Shown here piece after piece: positions 35,066 through 44,275 of a stretch of DNA of 64,000 nucleotides. Below the pieces are notes generated by a model. That model was not told the origin of the DNA and did no database searches. It saw only the letters and a list, made by a program, of their open reading frames with translations. Both the position numbers and the translations under genes were made by a program. Position 1 is the stretch's first letter; each line of letters begins with the position of its first letter. Source of the stretch: Linum tenue (lineage: Eukaryota > Streptophyta > Magnoliopsida > Malpighiales > Linaceae); contig CAMGYJ010000003.1 of NCBI GenBank assembly GCA_946122785.1, positions 26,987,811 through 27,051,810 on the forward strand, written 5' to 3'.

Positions 35066-36507
35066 CTAAAACACAACTCCTAACAATGGCCAAGTGTAAC
35101 CAATGAAAGGGACTGCAGTATAGTGGCTCAAGTAATAAATATCGAATCCACGGGTCTCTAGAGTTACTATTACTCAGCTTCAGTTCATTATCTAGCAAAA
35201 CAGATTAAGATGAAAGAACTAAAATTACTCTAGCAAACTACAGTTAAAGTTAATCTAATTACAGGTTGGGAACTCACTTAGGTATGATTCCCCCTAGCCA
35301 CTAGCCAGATTAACGATTGATGATCTCTAACTTGTTTCACTTTCATTCACAATGCGGAGAATCCTTGACTAGACCTTGAGTCTCGACTAAAGGAACAAGG
35401 CCCTCTTGAGTCAATTGCCTAGAGGGACGTATCCTTCTCTAGAACAATCGATCAAGGCGTTCTGAACTAGACTCCCTCTATCGAAATGAGGTTCTCAATC
35501 GATACAAAGCAGTGAATCAACCCTCGACTAAAGCAATCGATCCACTACTATCAATCTATGGTGCTCTATTGACCTAATCAGGTATTCGCTCTCATAGGAT
35601 CAAAGCAGAATCAATAATCTCGACTAAAGCAGAATTGAATCATGAAAACATGCATAGATTGAATATGAACTCAAGATTATCAAGTCAGAGTACTCATACA
35701 ATCATCCAATCAAACAAACATAGCTAGGGTTCCTCAAAACCTAAGTGAAGGGAAGTTACTCCATAGAGAAGAGAGAGACTGCAGTAAGAATCTTCAGATG
35801 ATCAGTCTTCAAGTCCGGGCTTGATTCCTCGAGCTTCCAATGGCGAAGAAATCCTCCAAATTCCACTCCAAGAATGTCCCTCAAATCGCTCTCTCTCTCT
35901 TTGGTTCGTCCCTAGGGTGTTTGGGATCCAAAACCCAGCTCTCCCCTCTCCTTTGGCTCGAATTTGGGTTAAAAAACCCGATTCTGGGCAAAACACGGTC
36001 GCGGGCACGGCCGTGCTTTGCTTTTGACCGCCCGTGTTTTGCCCCGTGTTAAAAACACGCTCGGTCGCGTCGGTCAAAACACGGTCATGCCTAAATATGG
36101 GCACGGCCGTGTTTTGATTTAGGCGCGCCCGTGTTTTTACTGCCGAACCTGTTCCCCTATATTCAATGCTTCGTTTCTCCCTCGTCCGGACTCCGTATCA
36201 GTCGCCGTTTGATCCCAGACGCTCGTAGTCTCGTCCTCTATCTTTTCATGACAAGCTTGCATGATTCTTTGGCCATAAAGTGAGGTAGAAATCCATTCTT
36301 CTTCAGGTCATGCCCGAGTTTCTGCTCCCGAATCGCCAATTGATCTCTGATTGACTTGAAACTTGCGCCTATGCTTCACTTTATGTGCTAGGACCTGAAA
36401 TGTGACAAAGGAACACAACCTAGCGTAAAATAGGCCAAAGACACGGTAATTCAAGCTCAAACAATCAAGAAACAAAGGGGAAAACATGTGCAAATACCGA
36501 GTCATCA
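35066..36507 (-). repeat. LTR-b (middle LTR) of the second element
   Basis: About 1442 bp, very similar to LTR-a, with the last few bases of its U5 end (TGACTCG on the plus strand) missing at the junction with the shortened unit. Confidence 0.9.
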
Positions 36508-37575
36508 AATCCCCCCACACTTAACCTGTTTGCTTGTCCCCAAGCAAACCTAACTCAAACCAATGCAAGCTCTCCAGAGCTCTATAGCAACATACAACCC
36601 CGATCGTCGGTAGAGGATTTCCTAGATCATATAGCAGCTTACGAGGCTCAACTGGTCTTCTAAGACGTTCCCTATCTCTCTCAATGCGAGTACTAGACTC
36701 AAGCCAGGATCATGAGAAAAAGTAGAAGTAAGACAATCAGTTCATGGATAAAGGGACTCACACCATTCACAACCAAGGACTCGTTGTACCGGGGTGCTCT
36801 TTCACTTCATTTCACCGTTGGAACCCCTTTTTCACTTTCATTTTACTTACTTTTTTTCCTTTTTATTCACTTAGCGGGGGTTCCAACTGCAGTCTTTTGC
36901 ACGGTCGACCCTTATTAGTCGAGCAAGAGCAATTTATGTACATCTGGCGCTCGCCAGAGTACTTCTTTTAACTCCTTTTCCTCAACTCGTGTGGAGGGTC
37001 AATGAAATTAAGGGGGGTCGGAAGCTCTATCCGTGCCCTTAAAAACACATCCTCGAGTAGGCAAACCGTTCAACGGGTGGAAAGTTTTACTTGTACTAGA
37101 GACAGCTTAGCTTCACCTTGTAGGAGTACCCCACTAAGGATCACTAAAATCTCTTCCAAAACCCGATTTCGTGCAATGAACGGTGCCACACACGTTGGGC
37201 TTACCCCATGTTTAAGATTTTCGATGATTTCGACATGGAGGACCAACTGCTTTCCATTTGCCTATATGAGCACCCTAGTTCGATACACGAGTCCATAACA
37301 CAATCCAAATAGAGTCACCATTACCACATGAATTCAACGGTCCTAGCTCCACTAATTCACAAAATCAACTGACACAGCAGAGAGCTAGATAGGAAAAATC
37401 TTATACTTCAACATCCTCCATAGTGCTACACTACCTCCCTAGGTTGCACAGTTACTATAGAGACTGTCAATTCAAAGCATACTGAGCAGGCAATTTGCAA
37501 GGAAACACGTACTTGGAGCCCTCAAATTTAAAATTTGGACAGTGGACTAGGCTCCAAGCACACAAACAGCCAAAC
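36508..37575 (-). other. 3' internal segment of the second element
   Basis: About 1.07 kb between internal and terminal polypurine tracts, without a credible coding frame. It holds a GGCTCC...GGAGCC hairpin near its start (about 37515-37560) and a long hairpin (36817-36887). Equivalent in position to 20035-21532. Confidence 0.78.
36817..36887 (-). other. Long hairpin with purine-rich loop (second element)
   Basis: GTTGGAACCCC (36817-36827) pairs perfectly with GGGGTTCCAAC (36877-36887) around a ~49-nt loop that is A/G-rich on the transcribed strand. The copy in the shortened unit is at 34308-34379. The stem sequence is unrelated to that of the first element. Confidence 0.8.
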
Positions 37576-37600
37576 ATTCACCCGCATACATAATCGAACA

Positions 37601-37616
37601 CCCCCCCACACTTAAG
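37601..37616 (-). other. Internal polypurine tract of the second element
   Basis: CTTAAGTGTGGGGGGG on the minus strand, preceded by the conserved GAGGACAATGTCGTG block. It is an internal duplicate of the terminal tract, as in the first element. Confidence 0.78.
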
Positions 37617-37841
37617 CACGACATTGTCCTCAATGGAGGAAAGATAAGGAGGGTAGAACGAAGTTACCAGATCAAGGGTGAATGATGATGGACGGGGCAG
37701 GTGGTGCATTCCAGGAAGAGAGAGTAATCAGAACACAAACACCACACAAAATCTCACAAAGGTTGAGTTATTGACTCTAAAATCAAATAACAAAACTGAC
37801 TCAACCGAGGATAAATAGAGAAAGAAATGCAAACCGACTGA

Positions 37842-37857
37842 TTGGGTTGCCTCCCAA
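37842..37857 (-). other. Post-ORF stem-loop of the second element
   Basis: On the minus strand TTGGG-AGGCAA-CCCAA follows AAGAAGCGCTTG, the conserved signature of the Athila/Tat lineage. Confidence 0.7.
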
Positions 37858-38098
37858 CAAGCGCTTCTTTCACGTCGTGAGCCGGACGATGGCTCCTAAG
37901 TTTCGGTCCATGCTAGAACCTCCTTGAAGTTGAGGTTCTCAGTCGATGAGGTGGAGTCTCAAGTCACGAGCATGTGGTGTGGCAGGTGATGAAGGCTCGT
38001 GTACTTGATGCAGATGAAGTCTCCACCCTCGAGACCTCTTCTTCTCTTCTCTCGTCTCATTGCCCCAAACCAGATAAGACAGCATCGATTGGCCACCA

Positions 38099-39034
38099 TC
38101 AGCGTCCACCAAGAGGGACCGATGTCGATGTGGCCTTGGTCTGGCAAAGAGACACTGCAAATGGGTCCTTGCCAAGCAGCTCCTCGAAGTTTGGTGGAGA
38201 TATCACATGTAACTCATGGCCGGTGCAGGCCTCTTCCACCTCAACTTCGTCCTCAGCCTGGACGCCAATTGCTTCTTCAACCTCCCTTTCTTCTTCATGT
38301 GGTATCACCCCTGGGAAATGATCAAGAACTACTCCAGCTTCACTTTCGTCATCCTCCACAACCTCTTTCTGCACCCTTTCTTGCTCTTCTTCTTCTAGCA
38401 CGGATTGGAGAGCAAGTTGCCAAGCAATTTCTTTCATGAGATCTTCTTGCATCTCCTCACTCATGCCCACCTCTTCAAAGCTCAGTGTGGGGTGCGGGAA
38501 AGGGTGGTCGGCTACGACAGGACATTCCTGATCATGATCATCCCGGGAGCTCTCCGTGACAACTTCTGTGTGCTCCACAATGTCCTTGTAGCCTTCTTCT
38601 TCCTCCTCCTCTTCTTGTATGGTAGCAGAAGGGTGATCTTGAGCAAGTTGTGCACAAACTTGCTCAACCCACTCTGTTTGCTTCGCTGAGCGTTGAACAG
38701 CCTCCTCCATATCACGGAGATATGAGGGATCGGAAGAGGGAAGGGCTTGGATTTGATGATCCATCCTGGAGCATATTCTCTCAGAGGCTCGAGTAAACTG
38801 CTCCAGGAGTAACTCCAGCTCCGATGGCCCTTCTGGTTGTGGGAGAAATTCTTCTTGATAATGAGGTTGTTCTTGATATGCCCAGGGGTCCGGTTGTTCT
38901 CCGTAGTAAGGGGGTTGGTATTGGAACTCGAATCCATAGTCTTCTCCTCCTTGATTGCTCCAGGGAGTCTCGGGGTAATACCACTCGGGTGGTGGTGGAT
39001 ACCCCCAATTGTTGGAGAAGCCATGAGGATCCAT
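38099..39034 (-). CDS. Proline/aromatic- and acidic-rich 311-aa ORF, unknown function
   Basis: An intact frame occupying the gag position of the second element. The ATG is 137 nt after the LTR. Residues ~1-75 are rich in Pro, Tyr, Trp and Gln (GYPPPPEWYYPETPW). Residues ~75-140 look helical (SELELLLEQFTRASERICSRMDHQ ... EAVQRSAKQTEWVEQVCAQLAQD). The remainder is strongly acidic with a poly-Glu run and SVLEEEEQERVQKEVVEDDESEAG. No capsid domain, zinc knuckle or protease is visible. The N-terminus recalls the Pro/Tyr-rich start of some Tat/Ogre-type gag proteins, so it may be a gag remnant that lost its capsid. The open frame suggests it was translated recently, but the function is not known. 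Confidence 0.6.
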   Translation of the reverse strand: MDPHGFSNNWGYPPPPEWYYPETPWSNQGGEDYGFEFQYQPPYYGEQPDPWAYQEQPHYQEEFLPQPEGPSELELLLEQFTRASERICSRMDHQIQALPSSDPSYLRDMEEAVQRSAKQTEWVEQVCAQLAQDHPSATIQEEEEEEEGYKDIVEHTEVVTESSRDDHDQECPVVADHPFPHPTLSFEEVGMSEEMQEDLMKEIAWQLALQSVLEEEEQERVQKEVVEDDESEAGVVLDHFPGVIPHEEEREVEEAIGVQAEDEVEVEEACTGHELHVISPPNFEELLGKDPFAVSLCQTKATSTSVPLGGR

Positions 39035-39147
39035 GATTCAGATCTGCACCAACAAAAACAAAAACACCCAAGTGAAAAGCAAGGGTGGAAAAGAAAAGAA
39101 AAAACGCTAAAGTAACAAACTTCTGCCTTTCCTAATACTCTAGAAAG

Positions 39148-39165
39148 TCCCCGGCAACGGCGCCA
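39148..39165 (-). other. Primer-binding site, tRNA-Asp
   Basis: On the minus strand TGGCGCCGTTGCCGGGGA lies 6 nt after LTR-c. This is the usual Athila/Tat site complementary to plant tRNA-Asp. Confidence 0.92.
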
Positions 39166-39171
39166 AAAACT

Positions 39172-40614
39172 TGACTCGCTAAAACACAACACCTAACAAT
39201 GGCCAAGTGTAACCAATGAAAGGGACTGCAGTATAGTGGCTCAAGTAATAAATATCGAATCCACGGGTCTCTAGAGTTACTATTACTCAGCTTTAGTTCG
39301 TTATCTAGCAAAACAGATTAAGTTGAAAGAACTAAAACTACTCTAGCAAACTACAGTTAAAGTTAATCTAATTACAGGTTGGGAACTCACTTAGGTATGA
39401 TTCCCCCTAGCCACTAGCCAGATTAATGATTGATGATTTCTAACTTGTTTCACTTTCATTCACAATGCGGAGAATCCTTGACTAGACCTTGAGTCTCGAC
39501 TAAAGGAACAAGGCCCTCTTGAGTCAATTGCCTAGAGGGACGTATCCTTCTCTAGAACAACCGATCAAGGCGTTCTGAACTAGATTCCCTCTATCAAATG
39601 AGGTTCTCAATCGATACAAAGCAGTGAATCAACCCTCGACTAAAGCAATCGATCCACTACTATCAATCTATGGTGCTCTATTGACCTAATCAGGTATTCG
39701 CTCTCATAGGATCAAAGCAGAATCAATAATCTCGACTAAAGCAGAATTGAATCGTGAAAACATGCATAGATTGAATATGAACTCAAGATTATCAAGTCAG
39801 AGTACTCATACAATCATCCAATCAAACAAACATAGCTAGGGTTCCTCAAAACCTAAGTGAAGGGAAGTTACTCCATAGAGAAGAGAGAGACTGCAGTAAG
39901 AATCTTCAGATGATCAGTCTTCAAGTCCGGGCTTGATTCCCGAGCTCCAATGGCGAAGAAATCCTCCAAAATAGCTCCAAGAATGTTCCCAAGTCGCTCT
40001 CTCTTTCTAGGGTTCGTCCCTTGGGTGTTTGGGATCCAAAACCCAGCTCTCCCTCTCCTTTGGCTCGAATTTGGGTTAAAAAACCCGATTCTGGGCAAAA
40101 CACGGTCGCGGGCACGGCCGTGCTTTGCTTTTGACCGCCCGTGTTTTGCCCCGTGTTAAAAACACGCTCGGTCGCGTCGGTCAAAACACGGTCATGCCTA
40201 AATATGGGCACGGCCGTGTTTTGATTTAGGCGCGCCCGTGTTTTTACTGCCGAACCTGTTCCCCTATATTCAATGCTTCGTTTCTCCCTCGTCCGGACTC
40301 CGAATCAGTCGCCGTTTGATCCCAGACGCTCGTAGTCTCGTCCTCTTTCTTTGCATGACAAGCTTGCATGATTCTTTGTCCATAAAGTGAGGTAGAAATC
40401 CATTCTTCTTCAGGTCATGCCCGAGTTTCTGCTCCCGAATCGCCAATTGATCTCTGATTGACTTGAAACTTGCGCCTATGCTTCACTTTATGTGCTAGGA
40501 CCTGAAATGTGACAAAGGAACACAACCTAGCGTAAAATAGGCCAAAGACACGGTAATTCAAGCTCAAACAATCAAGAAACAAAGGGGAAAACATGTGCAA
40601 ATACCGAGTCATCA
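39172..40614 (-). repeat. LTR-c (5' LTR) of the second element
   Basis: 1443 bp with intact TG...CA ends. It carries two CACGGCCGTG palindromes. It differs from LTR-a and LTR-b at roughly 1-2% of sites plus several small indels. It abuts the truncated mobile-domain ORF at 40615; its terminal TGA happens to provide that ORF's stop. Confidence 0.92.
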
Positions 40615-41373
40615 CTCTCCAAAAGGCATGTGAAAGGTGTTGGTGTCAGGCTGCCACCTCTCCACAAATGCCACAAGTAAAGGTCCGTCCAAGTGCTGGA
40701 TCGAGCAGTCCAACAACTTGCGCAACCCTGTCCTCTCAACCAATGCTGCAGCACCCTCACTCTGAAATTTGTAATCTTTCAAATAATTGACTGTCAATGC
40801 TCTAGTCGACAACTTGAATGAATCCATTCGGCGAGCCCCTAAACCATCATCCCATAATCGATAAGCCACATGACCTCCAAAACTAGGAATCAGGCTATGA
40901 TCGATAGGCCCCCCCGGCCCACTCCTGTCGAGAATCCACGAATCAGCTTCTCTCGCCTTCTTCCTCTTACTAGTGCTGCCCTCCTCCGAATCGGGTCGTG
41001 ATGACTCAAAACGACCACGAGCCCCACGTCTAACATGAACAAACTGAGAGGACGAAGAAGACACAAAAGGAGCCTCGGGCTCTAATCTAGGTCCACTAGA
41101 ACCACCTGCACTCGGATGGTTGCTCTCGAAGAAAGCATCATTTACATGCGGGAAGTCATCATAATTGTCATCACTGCCATCATACTCATCCACTCCCTCA
41201 AAAGCTGTATCTAAGTCAAAAGGCACGGGAGGCGGGGGAGAAGGATTCTCCACAAGTCTAGCACGTCGACGCTCATTCTCGGCTTCCTCACGACGCGACC
41301 TCAATACTATACGGTTGGTCACCCTCGACGGCTCTACCTCCTTCAACTTCTTCTTTCCTCTTGTATCCACCAT
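40615..41373 (-). pseudogene. Plant mobile domain (MAIN-like) ORF, truncated by LTR-c
   Basis: 253 residues. The N-terminus is charged and low-complexity (MVDTRGKKKLKEVEPSRV, a poly-Pro patch, an acidic YDGSDDNYDDFP segment and a KRKK motif that could be a nuclear signal). From about residue 160 the sequence resembles the start of the aminotransferase-like plant mobile domain: FKLSTRALTVNYLKDYKFQSEGAAALVERTGLRKLLDCSIQHLDGPLLVAFVERWQPDTNTFHMPFGE. The family normally continues for several hundred residues after this motif. Here the LTR interrupts it and the first LTR bases read TGA. Such domains occur in MAIN-type host genes and inside transposons; the flanking repeats suggest a transposon origin. 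The missing part is not in this window. Confidence 0.8.
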
Positions 41374-42128
41374 TTTCTACCTATTAAAATTTGAATTAAA
41401 ATTATTGTCAGATTATTATCATCATGTAATAGTTATTAGCAATGTTCATATGATAATTGTTAGTTCTCATATAATAAATTTTTATATTCAAATGTTCAAG
41501 GTTCGTATATTTGTCTATTATAATTTAACATTCGTATATAATTTCAATTACAATAAAATTCCCATCACAATATAATATTCGAAATTATAATGAATTTCAC
41601 AATAAATTCTAACTTAATTTTCTTGCTTAAATTGTCTATTATAATTTAACATTCGTATATAATTTCAATTACAATAAAATTCCCATCACAATATAATGTT
41701 CAAAATTGTAATGTATTTCACGATGAATTCTAACTTAATTTTCTTGCTTAAATTGTCAATTGCAATTTAAGGTTCGTACAACAATTAATACTTACTATGA
41801 AATAAAATTCTATATTTAAATTATTAAACTTTCTTATATTTATCAATTAAAATTTACCTTTCCTATCTAATTTCAATTAAATGAAAACATTAACCGACAT
41901 AATTTTCGTATATATTAAATATTAACATATTTAAAGAAGATAATTAACATACATAATTTAAACAGATAATTAGAGTAATTAATCTACATTAAATCATAAT
42001 AATTAAAGCATAATTAAAGGAGATAATTAGAGTAATTTTTTAAATTAATTTAAATTATATAATTAACCTACATTAAATCATAATAATTATACTAAATAAA
42101 TAACCTAAATTTAAAAAAAAAAAAAAAT
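41374..42128. repeat. AT-rich stretch with a 121-bp tandem duplication
   Basis: About 750 bp of AT-rich DNA without genes. The segment starting TGTCTATTATAATTTAACAT at 41512 is repeated from 41633, an offset of 121 bp, followed by a degenerate third copy. It lies upstream of the mobile-domain ORF and may be its non-coding flank. Confidence 0.75.
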
Positions 42129-42410
42129 TGACTCGCCGCCGGCGAGGGCGACGTCCTGCCCAGGCGTCGCCGGCGACGGACAAACGTCCGGCCAGGACGT
42201 TCGTCCGTCGCCGGCGACGCCTGGGCAGGACGTCGCCCTCGCCGCCGGCGGGTCAAACGGCTTTCGACGGCAGTTTGACCGCCGGCGGCGAGGGCGACGT
42301 CCTGCCCAGGCGTCGCCGGCGACGGACGAACGTCCTGGCCGGACGTTCGTCCGTCGCCGGCGACGCCTGGGCAGGACGTCGCCCTCGCCGCCGGCGGGTC
42401 AAACGGCCGG
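42129..42410. repeat. Alternating GC-rich palindrome cluster
   Basis: Four arms of about 55-60 bp alternate in orientation: 42131-42187, 42197-42256, 42276-42330 and 42340-42405. The core of each arm carries GAGGGCGACGTCCTGCCCAG then GCGTCGCCGGCGACGGAC or the reverse complement, with very few mismatches. Neighbouring arms can pair in several ways. Frames through it give only low-complexity Arg/Pro/Ala peptides. Confidence 0.9.
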
Positions 42411-42459
42411 TCGTCACCTCCTTCGTGCAAAAATTAAAAATTACCTTCGCGAAGCGCTC

Positions 42460-42650
42460 TGATTTCGTCTCCGGCGAGAGGTCGTCGTCTCCGGCGAGAG
42501 GTGGTCGTCGTATTTGAGAGGAAACCGGCGACAGGAGAGATGGGGCGAGTCACGTCTCCGGCGAGAGCTCGTCGTCGCCGGCGAGTGGTCGCCGGCGAGT
42601 GGTCGTCGTCGCCGGCGAGAGCTCGTCGTCGCCGGCGAGAATATTTGGGA
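42460..42650. repeat. CCGGCGAGAG/GTCGTCGTC short repeats
   Basis: About ten copies of CCGGCGAG alternate with GTCGTCGTC-like spacers over 190 bp. It is adjacent to, and shares the CGCCGGCGA word with, the palindrome cluster. No gene seen. Confidence 0.75.
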
Positions 42651-43068
42651 GGAATCTGGGAGGAATCCGGCAAGGTGAATTGGTAGGGAAGGGAGTGTTT
42701 GGTTGGAGGTGTAACAAGTTCAATATTTTAAAAGGAAGGAAGGGTAAAATAGTAATTACATTCTCTTAGGGCTATAAATAAGAAAAAGCTAGGGCTATAA
42801 ATAGCAATTCAGTTGTTTTATTTCCTGCCGCTTGTGATAGTTTGATTCTAGACAGTGGTTATTATTGTTTGGTATGTTGATTTTTGTTATCACTTATCTG
42901 TGAGTTCTTTGGTAATACAAGCCATTGGAAAGGTGGGGAAACTGATCTAAGAATCTGCGGATACTTTTTTTTTCTTCTTTTTTGGTTGCTTAGAAGTTAG
43001 AACTCAGCTCAGGAAATGAGACGGCTCATAAGTCATAACAGCATGAAAAATGAAAAGTATAGACTTTA

Positions 43069-43199
43069 GGCCCAGTCATGTGCTTTGTAGTTTCAGAACT
43101 TCTCAGTGCTATTTGTTCGAAGGGTTTGGACGGGCTGGCCTAATCATCATCCAAGCAACGAGCACAAGGCCCACAGGCCCATAATAGTCAAAGCCCAGA
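43069..43199 (+). promoter_or_regulatory. Site II-like promoter elements of TAF8
   Basis: GGCCCA at 43069-43074, 43168-43173 and 43176-43181, and GCCCA at 43193-43197, are reverse complements of the TGGGCC/T site II motif, typical of TATA-less housekeeping promoters bound by TCP factors. They lie about 210-340 bp before the TAF8 ATG. Confidence 0.5.
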
Positions 43200-43409
43200 G
43201 GGATAACCGAAAACATTTCGTTCTCGTCTCTTTTCCGTCTCTGTTTCTGTCTCAGCCTACATTCAAATAGGATTCTCGGTCACACACACCCGCCTGACCC
43301 GGCGGACAGCAGCCAGCCATTGTTAAGGGTTTTAGAAAATAGCCGTCACCCCAGAGCCAATCTCTCTCAGCAACGCCATCTCCTTTCAGATGAAGCTTCC
43401 AATCCCGCC

Positions 43410-44174
43410 ATGAGGACCAGATCGTCCCTCCGCCACCCAAAAACCCCCTCCGCCGCCGCCGCTGCTCTGCCTCCACCTCCCCCCGAGAGCAATCCCTCGG
43501 ACTGCGCAAACGGGATCGCCAGAATCGCAGTCGCGCAGGTCTGCCAATCGGTCGGTTTCAAGTCGGCGGAGGGCCCGGCCCTCGAAACCCTAACCCGCGT
43601 GGCTGGTCTTTACCTCAAAACCCTAGCCAAGGCGGCGGCGTCCTACTCCGGCGACAGCAATCGCACCGAATCGAATGCCTTCGACGTCGTCAACGCCCTC
43701 CACGAGCTCGAATCGGCGCAGGGATTCGCCGGGGCGTCCGATCCACGCGGCTGCTGTCTGGTGAGATCGAGCGTGGTGAAAGACGCGCAGCGTTTCTTGA
43801 ATACTATCGACGAGATCCCCTTTGCGAAGCCGATTCCGAGGGCGGACGGTTCGGGATCGTCTCCGGCGCCGCCGTGCTCGGGTGCCCGGCCGAGGGGGAA
43901 GCACATTCCGGACTGGTTGCCGGATTTCCCCGAGGAGAGCACGTATAGGGAGGAGGGATGTGAGGGAATCGTAGAGGGTAGGGATGTGGAGTTGGCGTTG
44001 TGGGAGAGAACAATTTCCTGCGGAGGAGAAGGAGAAGGAGTGGGAGCTGGTGGGAAAACTGGAGAAGGGAGTGGAGGGGAGTTGAGAAGGGAGAGGGAAA
44101 GAGTGAAGTTCCAGATATGCAAAAGGGAAGAAGCTACCCTCATCGCGAAGAAGAGAAGAACAATGGGACGGTGA
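43410..44174 (+). CDS. TAF8: TFIID subunit TAF8, intronless
   Basis: 254 residues from MRTRSSLRHPKTPS. An N-terminal histone-fold (bromodomain-associated) domain spans about residues 30-110: GIARIAVAQVCQSVGFKSAEG, LETLTRVAGLYLKTLAKAAASYS and ESNAFDVVNALHELES. In TAF8 this fold pairs with TAF10 in the TFIID core. The TAF8 C-terminal motif KHIPDWLPDFPEESTY follows at about residue 165-180. A Gly/Glu-rich linker and a basic RVKFQICKREEATL end close the protein, like the KFKI-type ends of plant TAF8. The frame is open up to an ATG at 43320, but the family starts near the second Met and the upstream residues look like leader. Plant TAF8 genes are often intronless, as here. Promoter has site II motifs. 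A nuclear product is expected. Confidence 0.88.
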   Translation: MRTRSSLRHPKTPSAAAAALPPPPPESNPSDCANGIARIAVAQVCQSVGFKSAEGPALETLTRVAGLYLKTLAKAAASYSGDSNRTESNAFDVVNALHELESAQGFAGASDPRGCCLVRSSVVKDAQRFLNTIDEIPFAKPIPRADGSGSSPAPPCSGARPRGKHIPDWLPDFPEESTYREEGCEGIVEGRDVELALWERTISCGGEGEGVGAGGKTGEGSGGELRRERERVKFQICKREEATLIAKKRRTMGR

Positions 44175-44204
44175 CGACAGAGAAACGGGTTCAGAATGAG
44201 GGAG

Positions 44205-44275
44205 GAGGCAGGATTCGAACCATGGATGTCACATGAGCTATGCAGCACCTACACCACTGTGCTAGTGCCAAAATA
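44205..44275 (-). other. tRNA-derived relic (SINE 5' module or tRNA pseudogene)
   Basis: On the minus strand an A-box-like TAGCACAGTGG (44254-44264) and a perfect B box GGTTCGAATCC (44211-44221) are about 33 nt apart, as in type-2 pol III promoters. The rest cannot fold into a full tRNA. It lies in the 3' untranslated region of TAF8, antisense to it. No clear SINE body or tail was found. Confidence 0.5.

Larger units (their letters stand above)
32559..40614 (-). mobile_element. Second three-LTR Athila/Tat-type non-autonomous element
   Basis: Minus-strand order: LTR-c (39172-40614), primer-binding site, a 311-aa ORF, internal polypurine tract, 3' internal segment, LTR-b (about 35066-36507), a shortened unit (34002-35065), LTR-a (32559-34001). 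LTRs are about 1443 bp (TGATGACTCGG ... GCGAGTCA). The primer site matches tRNA-Asp over 18 bases. No gag capsid, protease, RT or integrase was found. The outer flanks (TGATT and CTCTC) do not match and belong to different sequences, so this is probably a recombinant of two insertions. LTR-c differs from LTR-a by roughly 1-2% plus small indels, so it is older than the nested element at 12101. Confidence 0.88.

Noticed and set aside
42092..42686. Arg/Pro/Ala-rich ORFs of 60-129 codons
   Set aside because: By-products of GC-rich palindromes and CCGGCGAG repeats; no domain and open in several frames.
43320..43409. Upstream Met as the start of TAF8
   Set aside because: The 30 extra residues have no family similarity. 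The second Met at 43410 matches where TAF8 proteins begin.
43623..44248. Minus-strand ORFs of up to 201 codons opposite TAF8
   Set aside because: Shadow frames of a GC-rich coding exon; the plus frame has clear histone-fold and TAF8 motifs.
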